DNA from: CAWJEL01 sp964647255
GTDB taxonomy: Bacteria > Chloroflexota > Anaerolineae > CG2-30-64-16
Direction of reading: 5' to 3'
Assembly (NCBI GenBank): GCA_964647255.1
Contig: CAZYGI010000036.1
Coordinates: forward strand, 1-37,123
Length of the DNA stretch: 37,123 bases
This document shows, piece by piece, positions 8,575 to 17,062 of the stretch; the first letter of the stretch is position 1; each line of letters opens with the position of its first letter. The notes beneath the pieces are model-generated. The model ran no database searches, was not told the origin of the DNA, and saw nothing but the letters and a program-made list of their open reading frames with translations. Both the position numbers and the translations under genes were made by a program.

Positions 8575-9540
8575 CTAGATGCGCCGCGCCAGCGTAGATT
8601 CGGCCAGCTCGGCGAGGGCATCACGGTAGACGGATGCGGGGAGCTTGCTCAAATCAGCCTTCGCCTGGTCGGCAAATTCCCGCGCCTCGCGCATGGCATG
8701 GGGAATGGCATCCGAGGTGCGCACCGCCGCGACCACCTCGGCGATGCTCTCCGCCCCGGCCTCAAGCCTGGCGATCACCTGAGCCGGATCGGGCTGGGCC
8801 TGCAAATAATAGAAGAATGGGAGGGTCACAATGCCGCCGCGCAGGTCACCGCCGACCGGTTTGCCCAACGTGGATTCTTTGCCGGCGTAATCCAGGACAT
8901 CGTCAACGATCTGGAACGCCATGCCGAAGTGATGGCCGTAGTCGTGCAGCGCCTGTTCCTGCTCCGCCGATGCGCCGCCCAGGATGGCGCCGGAGCGCGT
9001 GGCAGACGCAAAGAGCGACGCGGTCTTGGCGAAGATGCGCGGGTAGTAGGCTTGCTTGGGCTGATCCCACTGCCGGGCCGAAAACAGTTGGCGCAGCTCA
9101 CCTTCGACGATGGTGCGCAGCGTTTCCGCAAAGAGTTGGACGACCCGGACATCCCCGGTCTCGGCGGCAAACCCGGCGGCGCGGGCAAAAATATAATCGC
9201 CGGCCAACACGGTCGCGCCCTTGGTCCAGACAGCATTCAAGGTGGTGTTCCCGCGACGCACCAACGCCTCGTCAATCAGGTCGTCATGCACCAACGTCGC
9301 GGTGTGCAGCGTCTCCACGGCTGCCGCCACAGCCACGGCGTTCTCGGAGGCGCGGTCGGCGTAGAAGCCGTAGGCACCCAGCGCCAGGGCCGGCCGCAGC
9401 CGCTTCCCGCCGCTGCCCAGGAGCGCGACAAACGCCTCGGCCAACGGCCCGTAGGCGTTGTCCGCGATAGAGTGCATCTTCGCTTCGACCCTGGTGAGGT
9501 CGTCACGGACGAGTGCGAGCAAACTCACGTCTTTAGCCAT
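8575..9540 (-). CDS. Long-chain polyprenyl diphosphate synthase
   Basis: This 321-residue protein condenses isopentenyl diphosphate units onto an allylic primer. It has GGKRLRP at residues 44-50, the first aspartate-rich motif DDLID at 86-90, the second, DDVLD, at 213-217, and a conserved AKTASLF near 171. The residue five before the first motif is Ala rather than an aromatic one, which favours long products (about C30-C50), such as a quinone side chain or a glycan lipid carrier. The ATG at 9540 follows a weak AAGAAG site. The gene lies between tatD and the glycosyltransferases, so a role in making the lipid carrier for this glycan is possible but not shown. Confidence 0.95.
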   Translation of the reverse strand: MAKDVSLLALVRDDLTRVEAKMHSIADNAYGPLAEAFVALLGSGGKRLRPALALGAYGFYADRASENAVAVAAAVETLHTATLVHDDLIDEALVRRGNTTLNAVWTKGATVLAGDYIFARAAGFAAETGDVRVVQLFAETLRTIVEGELRQLFSARQWDQPKQAYYPRIFAKTASLFASATRSGAILGGASAEQEQALHDYGHHFGMAFQIVDDVLDYAGKESTLGKPVGGDLRGGIVTLPFFYYLQAQPDPAQVIARLEAGAESIAEVVAAVRTSDAIPHAMREAREFADQAKADLSKLPASVYRDALAELAESTLARRI

Positions 9541-9550
9541 CTTCTTCGCA

Positions 9551-9573
9551 ACAAATCACAAGTCACAAGTCAA
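9551..9573 (+). repeat. Short-period repeat (aatcacaagtcac)
   Basis: The 56-bp gap between tatD and the prenyl synthase contains caaatcacaagtcacaagtc, a run of near-repeats of 'caagtca'. It differs from the repeat types in the neighbouring gaps. Confidence 0.55.
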
Positions 9574-9596
9574 GCGCGCCGCGTCTCACACCGCTT

Positions 9597-10481
9597 TTAC
9601 GCTTTGCGCAGTCGAAAACACCGCTCCGCGGTGGCGGTGGTCTGGGCTGCCACCGCGTCGGGCGTCATGACAAGGAGATCGGCCAGCTTCCGGGCAATCA
9701 GCGGAATGTAGGCCGGTTCGTTGCGCTGCCCCCGATGCGGGTGCGGCGCCAGATAGGGCGCGTCGGTCTCCAGCACCAGCCGATCCGGCCGAAGCTGCGG
9801 CGCCAGCGCCTGCAAGCCCCGCGCGTTCTGGAACGTGACCGGCCCGCCCAGGCCGATCACCAGGCCCAGGTCGTAGGCGGCCTGCGCCTCAGCCAGGCCG
9901 CCCGAAAAAGCATGCCAGATGCCCAGGATAGCAGCATTGCCGCGCTGCTTCCGTGCCGCGGCTACCCATTGTGCCATCTCCCGCAACAGGTCGGCGTTAC
10001 ACTGGCCCGCTTCATCGCCGCGCGCGTTGCGGCTGTGCAGGATCACCGGCAGGCCAAGCTCGACGGCCAGCGCCAATTGCGCCCGCAGCGCGGCCACCTG
10101 CTGCTCGACCGCCACCTTGTTCCAGTAATAGTCGAGGCCGATCTCGCCGATGGCGACAACCTTCGGATGCTGCGCCAGCTCGCGCAAGGCCGAGATGGTG
10201 GCGGCGGCGAAGTCCTCGCAGTCGTTCGGATGCACCCCGACGGCCGCGTAGACGCCGGGATGCTGTTCCGCCAACGCCAGCGCCCGCCGGCATGAATCCA
10301 GGTCAATCGCCGGGTTGACGATCGTCTCAACCCCGAAAGTTGCCGCGCTCTCGATGACCGCACGCCGGTCGCCGTCGAACTGATGCAGGTCAAGATGGCA
10401 GTGGGTGTCGACGAACGACGAATGACGAAGGGCAAAGGACGAATCACCTTCTTTCGTCTTTGGTCTCTCGTCTTTCGTCAT
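9597..10481 (-). CDS. tatD: TatD-family metal-dependent hydrolase / DNase
   Basis: A 294-residue TIM-barrel hydrolase with all usual metal sites: DTHCHLD near residues 25-31, GEIGLDYYWNK near 113, LHSRNA near 148, WHAFSGG near 189 and LETDAPYLAPHPHRG near 236. Family members are 3'-5' exonucleases or deoxyribonucleases acting in the cytosol. The only in-frame start is ATG 10481, which overlaps the mutase stop as TAATG. The first 24 residues (MTKDERPKTKEGDSSFALRH...) are coded entirely by a short-period DNA repeat, so the native start appears to have been replaced by repeat sequence. The enzyme core is otherwise normal. Confidence 0.95.
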   Translation of the reverse strand: MTKDERPKTKEGDSSFALRHSSFVDTHCHLDLHQFDGDRRAVIESAATFGVETIVNPAIDLDSCRRALALAEQHPGVYAAVGVHPNDCEDFAAATISALRELAQHPKVVAIGEIGLDYYWNKVAVEQQVAALRAQLALAVELGLPVILHSRNARGDEAGQCNADLLREMAQWVAAARKQRGNAAILGIWHAFSGGLAEAQAAYDLGLVIGLGGPVTFQNARGLQALAPQLRPDRLVLETDAPYLAPHPHRGQRNEPAYIPLIARKLADLLVMTPDAVAAQTTATAERCFRLRKA

Positions 10482-10482
10482 T
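10409..10482 (-). repeat. Short-period repeat family (acgaaagacg / cgtcattcgtcg) forming the tatD N-terminus
   Basis: The stretch is built of units like gacgaatgacgaa and cgaaagacgagagacc in a loose inverted arrangement. It contains the start codon and first 24 codons of tatD. A related piece (gacgaatgacgaatt) lies upstream of yebC at 23836-23850. Confidence 0.7.
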
Positions 10483-11914
10483 ACTTTAGCCCAGCCAGCC
10501 GCAACCCATCCTGCAGGAGCGCCTGCACCTTGTCGCCGTGCACCGTCTCGCAGTAGACCCGGATCAGCGGCTCGGTGCCGGAGAAGCGGACCAGCAGCCA
10601 GCCGCCGTCCTCCAGGACGAACTTGTAGCCATCCAGGGTCACCTTGTCGGTGACGCGCAACCCACCGAGGGCCGCCGGCATGGCCGCGTCGAGCCTGACC
10701 TTCGCCGCGGCTTTGATCGCGTTGTCCTTGACCCGCGTATCAATCCGGTCGTAGAAGTGCTCGCCACCCACCAGCGAAAACAGCATCGCCAGCAGCTCGG
10801 TCGGCTTCTTGCCGGTTCGGCGCATCATGTCCAACAGGTAGAGGTTCGACAGGATGCCGTCGCGCTCGGGCACGTGACCGCGAAACGCATAGCCGCCGCT
10901 CTCCTCGCCGCCGATCAGGCCGTGGTGCTCCATCATCGCCGGCGCGACGTACTTGAAGCCGACGCCCGTATTGATCACCTCGACGCCGTAGCGCTGGCCC
11001 AGCTTCTCCAGCATCGAGGTCGTGCTCAGCGTCTTAATGATCGGCCCGCGCTCGCCGCGAATCTCCAGCAGATACATCGCCAGCAAGGCGTAAACCCGGA
11101 GCTGGTTAACGAATCGCCCGTTCTCGTCGCCGAAGCCGCAGCGATCCGCGTCGCCATCCAGGATGCAGACCGCGTCCGCGCCGATGGCCCGCGCCTTCGC
11201 CAGCCCGGCGTCCACGTTCGGCGGGATCGGTTCGGGCCGGTTCATCTCCGGAAAGACGGGGTTCCGCTCCGCGTGGTACTCCAGCACCTGGGTCTTGCCG
11301 CCGGCGATGAAGCGGGAAAGGTGGCCGGAGCCGTTGCCCCACATGTTGTCCACCAGCACGGTGAACCCGGCGTCCTTGATCGCCTCGACATCCACCAGCG
11401 AGCGGATGCGCGCGTCGTAGGCCGGCGCGGGATCGTACTTGCGGATCAGGCCCGCTTTGACCGCGACATCGAAGTCCATCCGCTTGACCCCGGCAACTGA
11501 AGCCGGGATTTGCGCCTCGATGGCCTTGAGTCCGTCCGGGTCAATCGCGCCGCCGTTCGGATCGCGCACCTTGTAGCCGTTGTCCTGCGGCGGGTTGTGG
11601 CTGGCCGTGATATTGATTGCGCCCAGCGCCCCTGTGTCGGTCACGCCGAAGGAGATGATCGGGGTGGGAACACCGCCGCCGCAGAAGTGGACGGGGATGC
11701 CGTTGCCGGCCAGCACCTCGGCCGCGGCCGCGGCGAAATCCTCGGACCGGAAGCGCTTGTCGCCGCCGATCACAGCCCCGCGCGCGAGCTCGGCGGGGTA
11801 AGTCGCCTTCAGATAGTCGGCAAAGCCCTGGGTGCAGCGACGGACGTTGTCGAAGGTATAGTCCTCGGCGATGCTGGCCCGCCAGCCGTCGGTGCCAAAG
11901 ATGATATCGCTCAT
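10481..11914 (-). CDS. Phosphoglucomutase/phosphomannomutase (alpha-D-phosphohexomutase family)
   Basis: A 477-residue enzyme that moves phosphate between C1 and C6 of a hexose phosphate. It shows FGTDGWRA at residues 6-13, the phosphoserine loop TASHNPP with Ser105, the metal loop DGDADR at 253-258, the sugar-specificity loop GEESGG near 360 and the phosphate-binding RFSGTEPLIR near 447-456. Start ATG 11914 has AGGAG 6 bp upstream; an earlier in-frame start would be coded by repeat sequence. Placement upstream of glycan genes and downstream of gmd suggests supply of mannose-1-phosphate for GDP-mannose or glucose-1-phosphate. Loop motifs alone do not separate the two substrates. Confidence 0.93.
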   Translation of the reverse strand: MSDIIFGTDGWRASIAEDYTFDNVRRCTQGFADYLKATYPAELARGAVIGGDKRFRSEDFAAAAAEVLAGNGIPVHFCGGGVPTPIISFGVTDTGALGAINITASHNPPQDNGYKVRDPNGGAIDPDGLKAIEAQIPASVAGVKRMDFDVAVKAGLIRKYDPAPAYDARIRSLVDVEAIKDAGFTVLVDNMWGNGSGHLSRFIAGGKTQVLEYHAERNPVFPEMNRPEPIPPNVDAGLAKARAIGADAVCILDGDADRCGFGDENGRFVNQLRVYALLAMYLLEIRGERGPIIKTLSTTSMLEKLGQRYGVEVINTGVGFKYVAPAMMEHHGLIGGEESGGYAFRGHVPERDGILSNLYLLDMMRRTGKKPTELLAMLFSLVGGEHFYDRIDTRVKDNAIKAAAKVRLDAAMPAALGGLRVTDKVTLDGYKFVLEDGGWLLVRFSGTEPLIRVYCETVHGDKVQALLQDGLRLAGLK

Positions 11915-11930
11915 GTCATGCTCCTGTTTG

Positions 11931-11998
11931 GACAATAGACGATAGACGGCCGACGGCAAACGATAGACAACTCAGCAACGGTCCATCGTTCATCGTCG
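11931..11998. repeat. Short-period repeat (acgatagacg units)
   Basis: The gap between gmd and the mutase is filled with near-repeats such as caatagacgatagacgg, cgatagac, then catcgttcatcgtcg in the opposite sense. It gives a loose inverted arrangement and has no coding potential of its own. Confidence 0.6.
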
Positions 11999-12000
11999 CT

Positions 12001-12987
12001 TTACCCCACGTGCGGCGTGTGATTCCCCAACTGCTGCAATCCGGCCACGTCGGCGTCCACCATGATGCGCGCCAGACCCTGGAACGTCACCGATGGCTCC
12101 CAGTTCAGGATATGTTTTGCTTTGCGCGGATCGCCGACCAATAGATCCACCTCGGCGGGGCGGTAGAACTTGGGATCCACAACCACATGCTTCTCCCAGT
12201 CCAGCCCGACGTGATCGAACGCGACCTGACAGAACTCACGCACGGAATGCGTCTCGCCGGTCGCGACCACATAATCGTCCGGGTGATCCTGCTGCAGCAT
12301 CAGCCACATCGCGCGGACGTAATCGGGCGCGTAGCCCCAATCGCGCCGCGCCTCCAGGTTGCCCAGATGCAGCTCACTCTGCAAGCCCAGCTTGATGCGC
12401 GCGACCGCGTGCGTGATCTTGCGCGTGACGAACTCCAGCCCGCGGCGCGGACTTTCGTGGTTGAACAGGATGCCGGAGCAGGCGAAAAGGTTGTAACTCT
12501 CGCGGTAGTTCACCGTGATCCAGTGGCCGTAGACCTTCGCGGCGCCGTAGGGGCTGCGTGGGTAGAACGGCGTCGTCTCGCGCTGCGGCACTTCCTGCAC
12601 CTTGCCGAACATCTCAGAGCTGGAGGCCTGGTAGAAGCGGATCGAGCGGTCCACGATGCGAATCGCATCCAGCACGCGCGTCACGCCCAGCGCGGTGAAC
12701 TCGCCGGTGAGCACCGGCTGCGTGAAACTGGCAGGCACGAAGCTCTGCGCGGCCAGGTTGTACACCTCGTCCGGGTGGTGCTCCTGCAGCAGGTTAATCA
12801 GGCTCACCTGATCCAGCAGGTCGCCCTGTACGATGGTGACGCGATCCTGGAAGTCACGAATCCGGTCGAAGTTGGTCGTGCTGGTGCGGCGCACCATGCC
12901 GATCACCTCATAGCCCTGCTCCAACAGAAACTCGGCCAGATATGAGCCGTCCTGGCCGGTGATTCCGGTGACTAGTGCTTTAGTCAT
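12001..12987 (-). CDS. gmd: GDP-mannose 4,6-dehydratase
   Basis: A 328-residue short-chain dehydrogenase/reductase that converts GDP-mannose to GDP-4-keto-6-deoxymannose. The NADP-binding TGITGQDGSYL lies at residues 7-17, followed by MVRRTSTTNFDRI, a hallmark of this enzyme. The catalytic set is ASSSEMFG at 121-128 with Tyr147 and Lys151 in SPYGAAK. Start ATG 12987 has GAGG at 8 bp; a GTG further upstream overlaps the rmd stop but adds only unconserved residues. It follows rmd within a few bases, so the two are one transcription unit. Confidence 0.97.
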   Translation of the reverse strand: MTKALVTGITGQDGSYLAEFLLEQGYEVIGMVRRTSTTNFDRIRDFQDRVTIVQGDLLDQVSLINLLQEHHPDEVYNLAAQSFVPASFTQPVLTGEFTALGVTRVLDAIRIVDRSIRFYQASSSEMFGKVQEVPQRETTPFYPRSPYGAAKVYGHWITVNYRESYNLFACSGILFNHESPRRGLEFVTRKITHAVARIKLGLQSELHLGNLEARRDWGYAPDYVRAMWLMLQQDHPDDYVVATGETHSVREFCQVAFDHVGLDWEKHVVVDPKFYRPAEVDLLVGDPRKAKHILNWEPSVTFQGLARIMVDADVAGLQQLGNHTPHVG

Positions 12988-13007
12988 TGCTAGATCCTCG
13001 TTCCTCG

Positions 13008-14009
13008 TCACTCATTCCGTTTGATGCGCAGCTCAAGCGGCGTTGGGTCGCCGGCGCCCAACTGCACCTGGCGTCGCCAGTACTCCAAGACATCCCGCAG
13101 GCTTTGTTCGAGCGGGATTTCGGTGCGCCAGCCGGTGCGCGCCCGCAGCCTGGACGAATCGGCGATCATCACCGGCACTTCGACCGGCCGCAGCCGGCCG
13201 CGATCTTGTTCGACGCGAATCTCGGCCCCCGACAGGCCAAGCAGCGTGTCCAACAACTGGCCCGCCGAGCAGGGGAGGCCGGACCCCATGTTGTACACCG
13301 CGCCCGGCTCGCCCTGGGTCAGCGCCAGATGATAGCCGCGCACGATATCGCGCACGTCGCTGAAATCGCGGGCAGCGGTCAGCTCGCCGACGGACATCAC
13401 CGGCGGCCGCAGCCCGGCTTCGATCTCGGCGATCTGGCTGGCAAAATCCGACGCGACGAAGCCCTGGCGCTGGCGCGGACCGGTGTGATTGAACGGCCGG
13501 ACCCGGATCGCCGGTACACCGTAGCTGAGGAAATACTGCAGGCCCAGGAAATCCTGTGCGACCTTGCTGACCCCGTACTGCGACGTGGGCCGCAGCGGGG
13601 TATCCTCATCAATCGGCAGATCTTCGGCGGTCACCCGGCCGTACTCTTCCCCGGAGCCGACCACCAGCACCCGGCTGGACAGCTTCAATTGAACGACGGC
13701 TTCCAGCACATTGAGCTGCGAGCGGATGTTGTTCTCCAGGGTGAACCACGGATCGTGGCGCGACATCCAGGAGATGGGCTGCGCGGCCAGGTGGAAGATG
13801 TAGTCGGGCCGCGTCTCCTCAACGATGAAGCGGACGACTTCCAGGCGCGAAAGTTCCGCCGGATACAGCTTCAGCCGATCCTGGATGTGGGCGATGTTAT
13901 CCACTTTGCCATAGACGGTCCCGGCAATCTGCCAGTCAGTGTGCTCCAGCAGATATTCGGCGAGAAAGCTGCCAACGAAACCGGAGATGCCAGTGATGAG
14001 CGCGCGCAA
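13008..14009 (-). CDS. rmd: GDP-4-keto-6-deoxy-D-mannose reductase (GDP-D-rhamnose synthesis)
   Basis: A 333-residue SDR protein, start TTG 14009 with AGG 5 bp upstream. It has the NAD(P) loop TGISGFVGSFL at residues 6-16, HLAAQPISWMS near 73, GSGEEYG near 118 and the catalytic SQYGVSK with Tyr-x-x-x-Lys near 143-149, then RVRPFNHTGPRQ, typical of GDP-6-deoxy-D-lyxo-4-hexulose reductases of the RMD type. With gmd next to it, the pair makes GDP-D-rhamnose from GDP-mannose in the cytosol. A GDP-fucose or GDP-perosamine route would need a different second enzyme. The upstream gap holds a good promoter. Confidence 0.88.
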   Translation of the reverse strand: MRALITGISGFVGSFLAEYLLEHTDWQIAGTVYGKVDNIAHIQDRLKLYPAELSRLEVVRFIVEETRPDYIFHLAAQPISWMSRHDPWFTLENNIRSQLNVLEAVVQLKLSSRVLVVGSGEEYGRVTAEDLPIDEDTPLRPTSQYGVSKVAQDFLGLQYFLSYGVPAIRVRPFNHTGPRQRQGFVASDFASQIAEIEAGLRPPVMSVGELTAARDFSDVRDIVRGYHLALTQGEPGAVYNMGSGLPCSAGQLLDTLLGLSGAEIRVEQDRGRLRPVEVPVMIADSSRLRARTGWRTEIPLEQSLRDVLEYWRRQVQLGAGDPTPLELRIKRNE

Positions 14010-14020
14010 GGATGCCTCAC

Positions 14021-14040
14021 GTAGTGCGTATTGCGTATTG
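14021..14040 (+). repeat. Short-period repeat (gcgtattgcgtattg)
   Basis: gtgcgtattgcgtattg lies in the rmd leader, between promoter and start. A related piece (gcacgtattgcacc) occurs upstream of yebC near 23858. Confidence 0.5.
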
Positions 14041-14070
14041 CCGCCCCCAGGGCTGCATTATGGCGTGAAA

Positions 14071-14099
14071 ATTATACCGCAGGATGGCAGCCAGGGCAA
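14071..14099 (-). promoter_or_regulatory. Sigma70-type promoter for rmd-gmd
   Basis: TTGCCC (14099-14094), a 17-bp spacer and TATAAT (14076-14071) on the minus strand, with transcription expected from about 14064, 55 bp before the rmd start. Confidence 0.75.
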
Positions 14100-14187
14100 A
14101 GGATCGCCATCAGGCGCGCAACAAAAGGGAGAGGCGAGCACTGGACTCGACTCTCCCCGGTATGAACGTCTGCGGCACGGCCCGAAT

Positions 14188-14257
14188 AGCGTGGAGCGTG
14201 GGGCGTGGAGCGAACACGTGATCTCTGCTCTCCGCTTTTCGCTCTCCGCCCTCCGCG
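14188..14257 (+). repeat. Repeat-rich gap downstream of metK
   Basis: gcgtggagcgtggggcgtgg is followed by gctctccgcttttcgctctccg and ccctccgcg, two short-period runs. The first matches the in-gene tandem repeat at 811-925. The metK stop codon sits at its edge. Confidence 0.6.
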
Positions 14258-15472
14258 TTACGCCAGCCCCGCCGCCTTCTTCAACGCCGGCACCTTGTCC
14301 AGGTTCTCCCACGGCGCATCAATATCATGGCGGCCAAAGTGGCCGTACGCGGCGGTCGCCTTGTAGATCGGCCGGCGCAGATTCAAGTCGCGGATGATCG
14401 CGGCCGGCCGCAGGTCGAAGTTGTCGTGGACGAGCTGGACGATCTTATCGTCGCTGATCTTGCCCGTCCCAAACGTCTCGACGGCGATGCTCACCGGATG
14501 GGCCACGCCGATCGCATAGCTGACCTGGATTTCCAACCGGTCGGCGACGCCCGCAGCGACCAGGTTCTTGGCGACGTAACGCATCATGTAGGAGGCGGAG
14601 CGGTCCACCTTCGTCGGATCCTTGCCGGAGAAACAGCCGCCGCCGTGGCGAGCGACGCCGCCGTAGGTGTCCACGATGATCTTGCGGCCGGTCAGGCCCG
14701 TGTCCCCCGCAGGCCCGCCGATCACGAAGCGACCGGTCGGGTTGACGTAGATCTTGGTGGCCGCATCGAGATAGCCGTTGGGCACGACGTACTTGATCAC
14801 GCGGTCAACCATGTCCATTTCGATCTTGGCGTGATCCACGTCGGGGCTGTGCTGCGTCGAGATGACGATCGTATCCACGCGCGCCGGCTTGCCGTTGTGG
14901 TATTCGACCGTGACCTGGCTCTTGCCATCGGGACGCAGATACGGCAGAGTGCCGTCCTTGCGCACGGATGCCAGGCGCCGGCAGAGCTTATGCGCCAGGT
15001 CAATCGAGAGCGGCATGTAGTTCTCGGTCTCATTGCAAGCGAACCCGAACATCATGCCCTGGTCGCCCGCGCCGGTCGCTTCGATCAGCGCATCAGCGGC
15101 CTCGCCGTGCTTGCTCTCCCAGTTCTGATCCACGCCGAGCGCGATATCCGCACTCTGCTCTTTGATGCTCACCATCACGCCGCAGGTGTCGGCGTCGAAG
15201 CCGTACTTGGCGCGGGTGTAGCCGATCTCGCGCACGGTGTCGCGCACAACGGACGGGATGTCCACGTACGTCTTGGTCGTGATCTCGCCCATCACGACGA
15301 CCATGCCGGTCGTTGCAAAGCTCTCGCACGCCACGCGGGCGTTCGGGTCGTCTTTGATGATCGAATCCAAGACGGCATCCGAGATCTGGTCGCACATCTT
15401 ATCGGGATGCCCCTCAGTGACCGATTCCGAAGTGAAGAAGAACTTCGGAGAAGAGGCGAAAGTTGTAGTCAT
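14258..15472 (-). CDS. metK: S-adenosylmethionine synthetase
   Basis: A 404-residue cytosolic enzyme that makes SAM from methionine and ATP. It has FTSESVTEGHPDKMCDQISDA near residues 12-32, the ATP-site GAGDQGMMFG near 114-123, and the phosphate-loop-like GGGCFSGKDPTKVDRSA near 265-281, where the usual Ala is Cys. Length and all three domains are normal. Start ATG 15472 has AAGGAG 5 bp upstream; longer in-frame starts run into the repeat-filled gap. The order of transcription is pfkB, ahcY, metK, that is, SAM synthesis plus recycling of its by-products. Confidence 0.98.
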   Translation of the reverse strand: MTTTFASSPKFFFTSESVTEGHPDKMCDQISDAVLDSIIKDDPNARVACESFATTGMVVVMGEITTKTYVDIPSVVRDTVREIGYTRAKYGFDADTCGVMVSIKEQSADIALGVDQNWESKHGEAADALIEATGAGDQGMMFGFACNETENYMPLSIDLAHKLCRRLASVRKDGTLPYLRPDGKSQVTVEYHNGKPARVDTIVISTQHSPDVDHAKIEMDMVDRVIKYVVPNGYLDAATKIYVNPTGRFVIGGPAGDTGLTGRKIIVDTYGGVARHGGGCFSGKDPTKVDRSASYMMRYVAKNLVAAGVADRLEIQVSYAIGVAHPVSIAVETFGTGKISDDKIVQLVHDNFDLRPAAIIRDLNLRRPIYKATAAYGHFGRHDIDAPWENLDKVPALKKAAGLA

Positions 15473-15483
15473 GGTAACTCCTT

Positions 15484-15588
15484 GGATTTTGGAACTTGGA
15501 TTGCGAATTGCGGATTCTTTGAATCTCGGATTGCGGATGACCTCGCACAAGCGGTTAATCCGCAATCCGAAATGGTCAATCCGCAATC
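15484..15588. repeat. Short-period repeat with hairpin (ggattgcggatt units) between ahcY and metK
   Basis: The whole 117-bp gap is made of near-repeats of ggattgcggatt and its complement. Positions 15528-15568 form an inverted pair (ggattgcggat / atccgcaatcc) that could fold as a hairpin; there is no T-tract after it, so it is not an obvious terminator. Confidence 0.65.
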
Positions 15589-15589
15589 A

Positions 15590-16852
15590 TCACGTCCCCA
15601 TCCGCCACTCGTTCAGGTAGGCTGACTGTTCCGGCGTCAGGACGTCAATCTTCACACCCATCGCGGCGAGCTTCAGGAGGGCGATGTTCTTGTCAATCTC
15701 CTCCGGCACGCTGTAGACGGTGTGTTTCAGGCTGGCATGATTCTTGACCATATACTCAGCGGCAAGCGCCTGGTTGGCGAAGCTCATGTCCATGACCGCG
15801 CTGGGATGCCCTTCGGCGGCGGCCAGGTTGACCAGCCGGCCTTCACCCGCCAGGTAAAGGCGGCGGCCGTCGGCCAGGATGTACTCGTCCAGGAACTCGC
15901 GCACGCGGCGCACCTCAACCGACATCTTCTCCAGCTCGGGGATGTTGATCTCGACGTTGAAGTGGCCGGAATTCGCCATAATCGCGCCGGACTTCATCGC
16001 CGCAAAGTGCGCCTTATCCAACACGTTGATGTCGCCGGTGGAGGTGATGAAGATATCGCCGATCGCGGCCGCGTCGGCCATCGGCATCACCCGGAAGCCG
16101 TCCATCACCGCTTCCAGCGCCTTCATCGGGTCAATCTCGGTGACGATGACGTTGCCGCCGTGGCCTTGGGCGCGGCTGGCGATGCCGCGGCTGCACCAGC
16201 CGTAACCGGCGACCACGACCGTCTTGCCTGCGATCAGCACGTTGGTGGCGCGGATCACGCCGTCGAGGGTGCTCTGGCCAGTGCCGTAACGGTTGTCGAA
16301 CAGGTGCTTGGTCAGCGCGTCGTTGACCGCGACGACGGGGAACATCAGCTCGCCGTCGTGGGCCATCGCGCGCAGCCGGATGACGCCGGTGGTGGTTTCC
16401 TCGGTGCCGCCGAGGATGACATCGAGCAGCTCGCGACGCTCTTTGTGGATGGTGCTCACCAGGTCGGCGCCGTCGTCCATCGTGATGTGCGGCTTGAAGT
16501 CGAGCGCGGCCTTGATGTGCTGATAGTAGGTCGCGTTGTCCTCGCCTTTGATCGCGTAGACCGGCATCTCGTAGTGCGCGACCAGCGTCGCGGCGATATC
16601 GTCCTGCGTCGAAAGCGGGTTGGACGCGGTCAAAACCACGTCGGCGCCGCCGGCTTGCAGCACGCGCATCAGGTTCGCGGTCTCGCTGGTCACATGCAGG
16701 CACGCGCTGATGCGCACGCCCTTGAGCGGCTGCTCCTTCTCGAAGCGCGCCTCGATCAGATCCAGCACCGGCATCTCGCGGGCGGCCCACTGCATGCGGA
16801 ACCGGCCCTTCTCGGCCAGGCGGATGTCTTTGATGTCGTAATTGGTGCTCAC
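15590..16852 (-). CDS. ahcY: Adenosylhomocysteinase
   Basis: A 420-residue enzyme that splits S-adenosylhomocysteine into adenosine and homocysteine, removing the inhibitor left by methyltransferases. Motifs are ACLHVTSETANL near residues 50-61, DNRYGTGQSTLDG near 186-198, the NAD loop VVAGYGWCSRGIA near 213-225 and NSGHFNVEI near 293-301. The second glycine of the usual GYGWCGRG is Ser here. Its length matches the short, insert-free bacterial/archaeal form. Start GTG 16852 has AAGGAG about 11 bp upstream. It lies between the kinase and metK. Confidence 0.97.
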   Translation of the reverse strand: MSTNYDIKDIRLAEKGRFRMQWAAREMPVLDLIEARFEKEQPLKGVRISACLHVTSETANLMRVLQAGGADVVLTASNPLSTQDDIAATLVAHYEMPVYAIKGEDNATYYQHIKAALDFKPHITMDDGADLVSTIHKERRELLDVILGGTEETTTGVIRLRAMAHDGELMFPVVAVNDALTKHLFDNRYGTGQSTLDGVIRATNVLIAGKTVVVAGYGWCSRGIASRAQGHGGNVIVTEIDPMKALEAVMDGFRVMPMADAAAIGDIFITSTGDINVLDKAHFAAMKSGAIMANSGHFNVEINIPELEKMSVEVRRVREFLDEYILADGRRLYLAGEGRLVNLAAAEGHPSAVMDMSFANQALAAEYMVKNHASLKHTVYSVPEEIDKNIALLKLAAMGVKIDVLTPEQSAYLNEWRMGT

Positions 16853-16872
16853 TCGGTTGATACTCCTTGTAG

Positions 16873-17062
16873 ATTGGTAACTTGGTCAACTGGTAACTTG
16901 GCACGCCGAAGGCGGGTAACTTGGTAGACTCAGTAGATCACAGGTTTGGCTCACGCAAAGCCGCCAGGAGCGCAAGGAGTTCTTGTTTTGTCCTGGCGTC
17001 TTTGCGCCTTTGCGTGAGATTTGTGATCTACCGAGACCGGCAACTTGGTGAATCGGTTCTAC
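16873..17062. repeat. Nested repeats: 'ggtaacttgg' family around a 99-bp palindromic element
   Basis: Units of ggtaacttgg flank an inverted-repeat element at 16933-17031 whose outer arms are gtagatcaca and tgtgatctac. Inner arms contain ctcacgcaaag and ctttgcgtgag, a motif I recall as a common dispersed repeat. The outer family continues after it (ggcaacttggtg), so the palindrome looks inserted into an older repeat array. No coding capacity. Confidence 0.75.
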
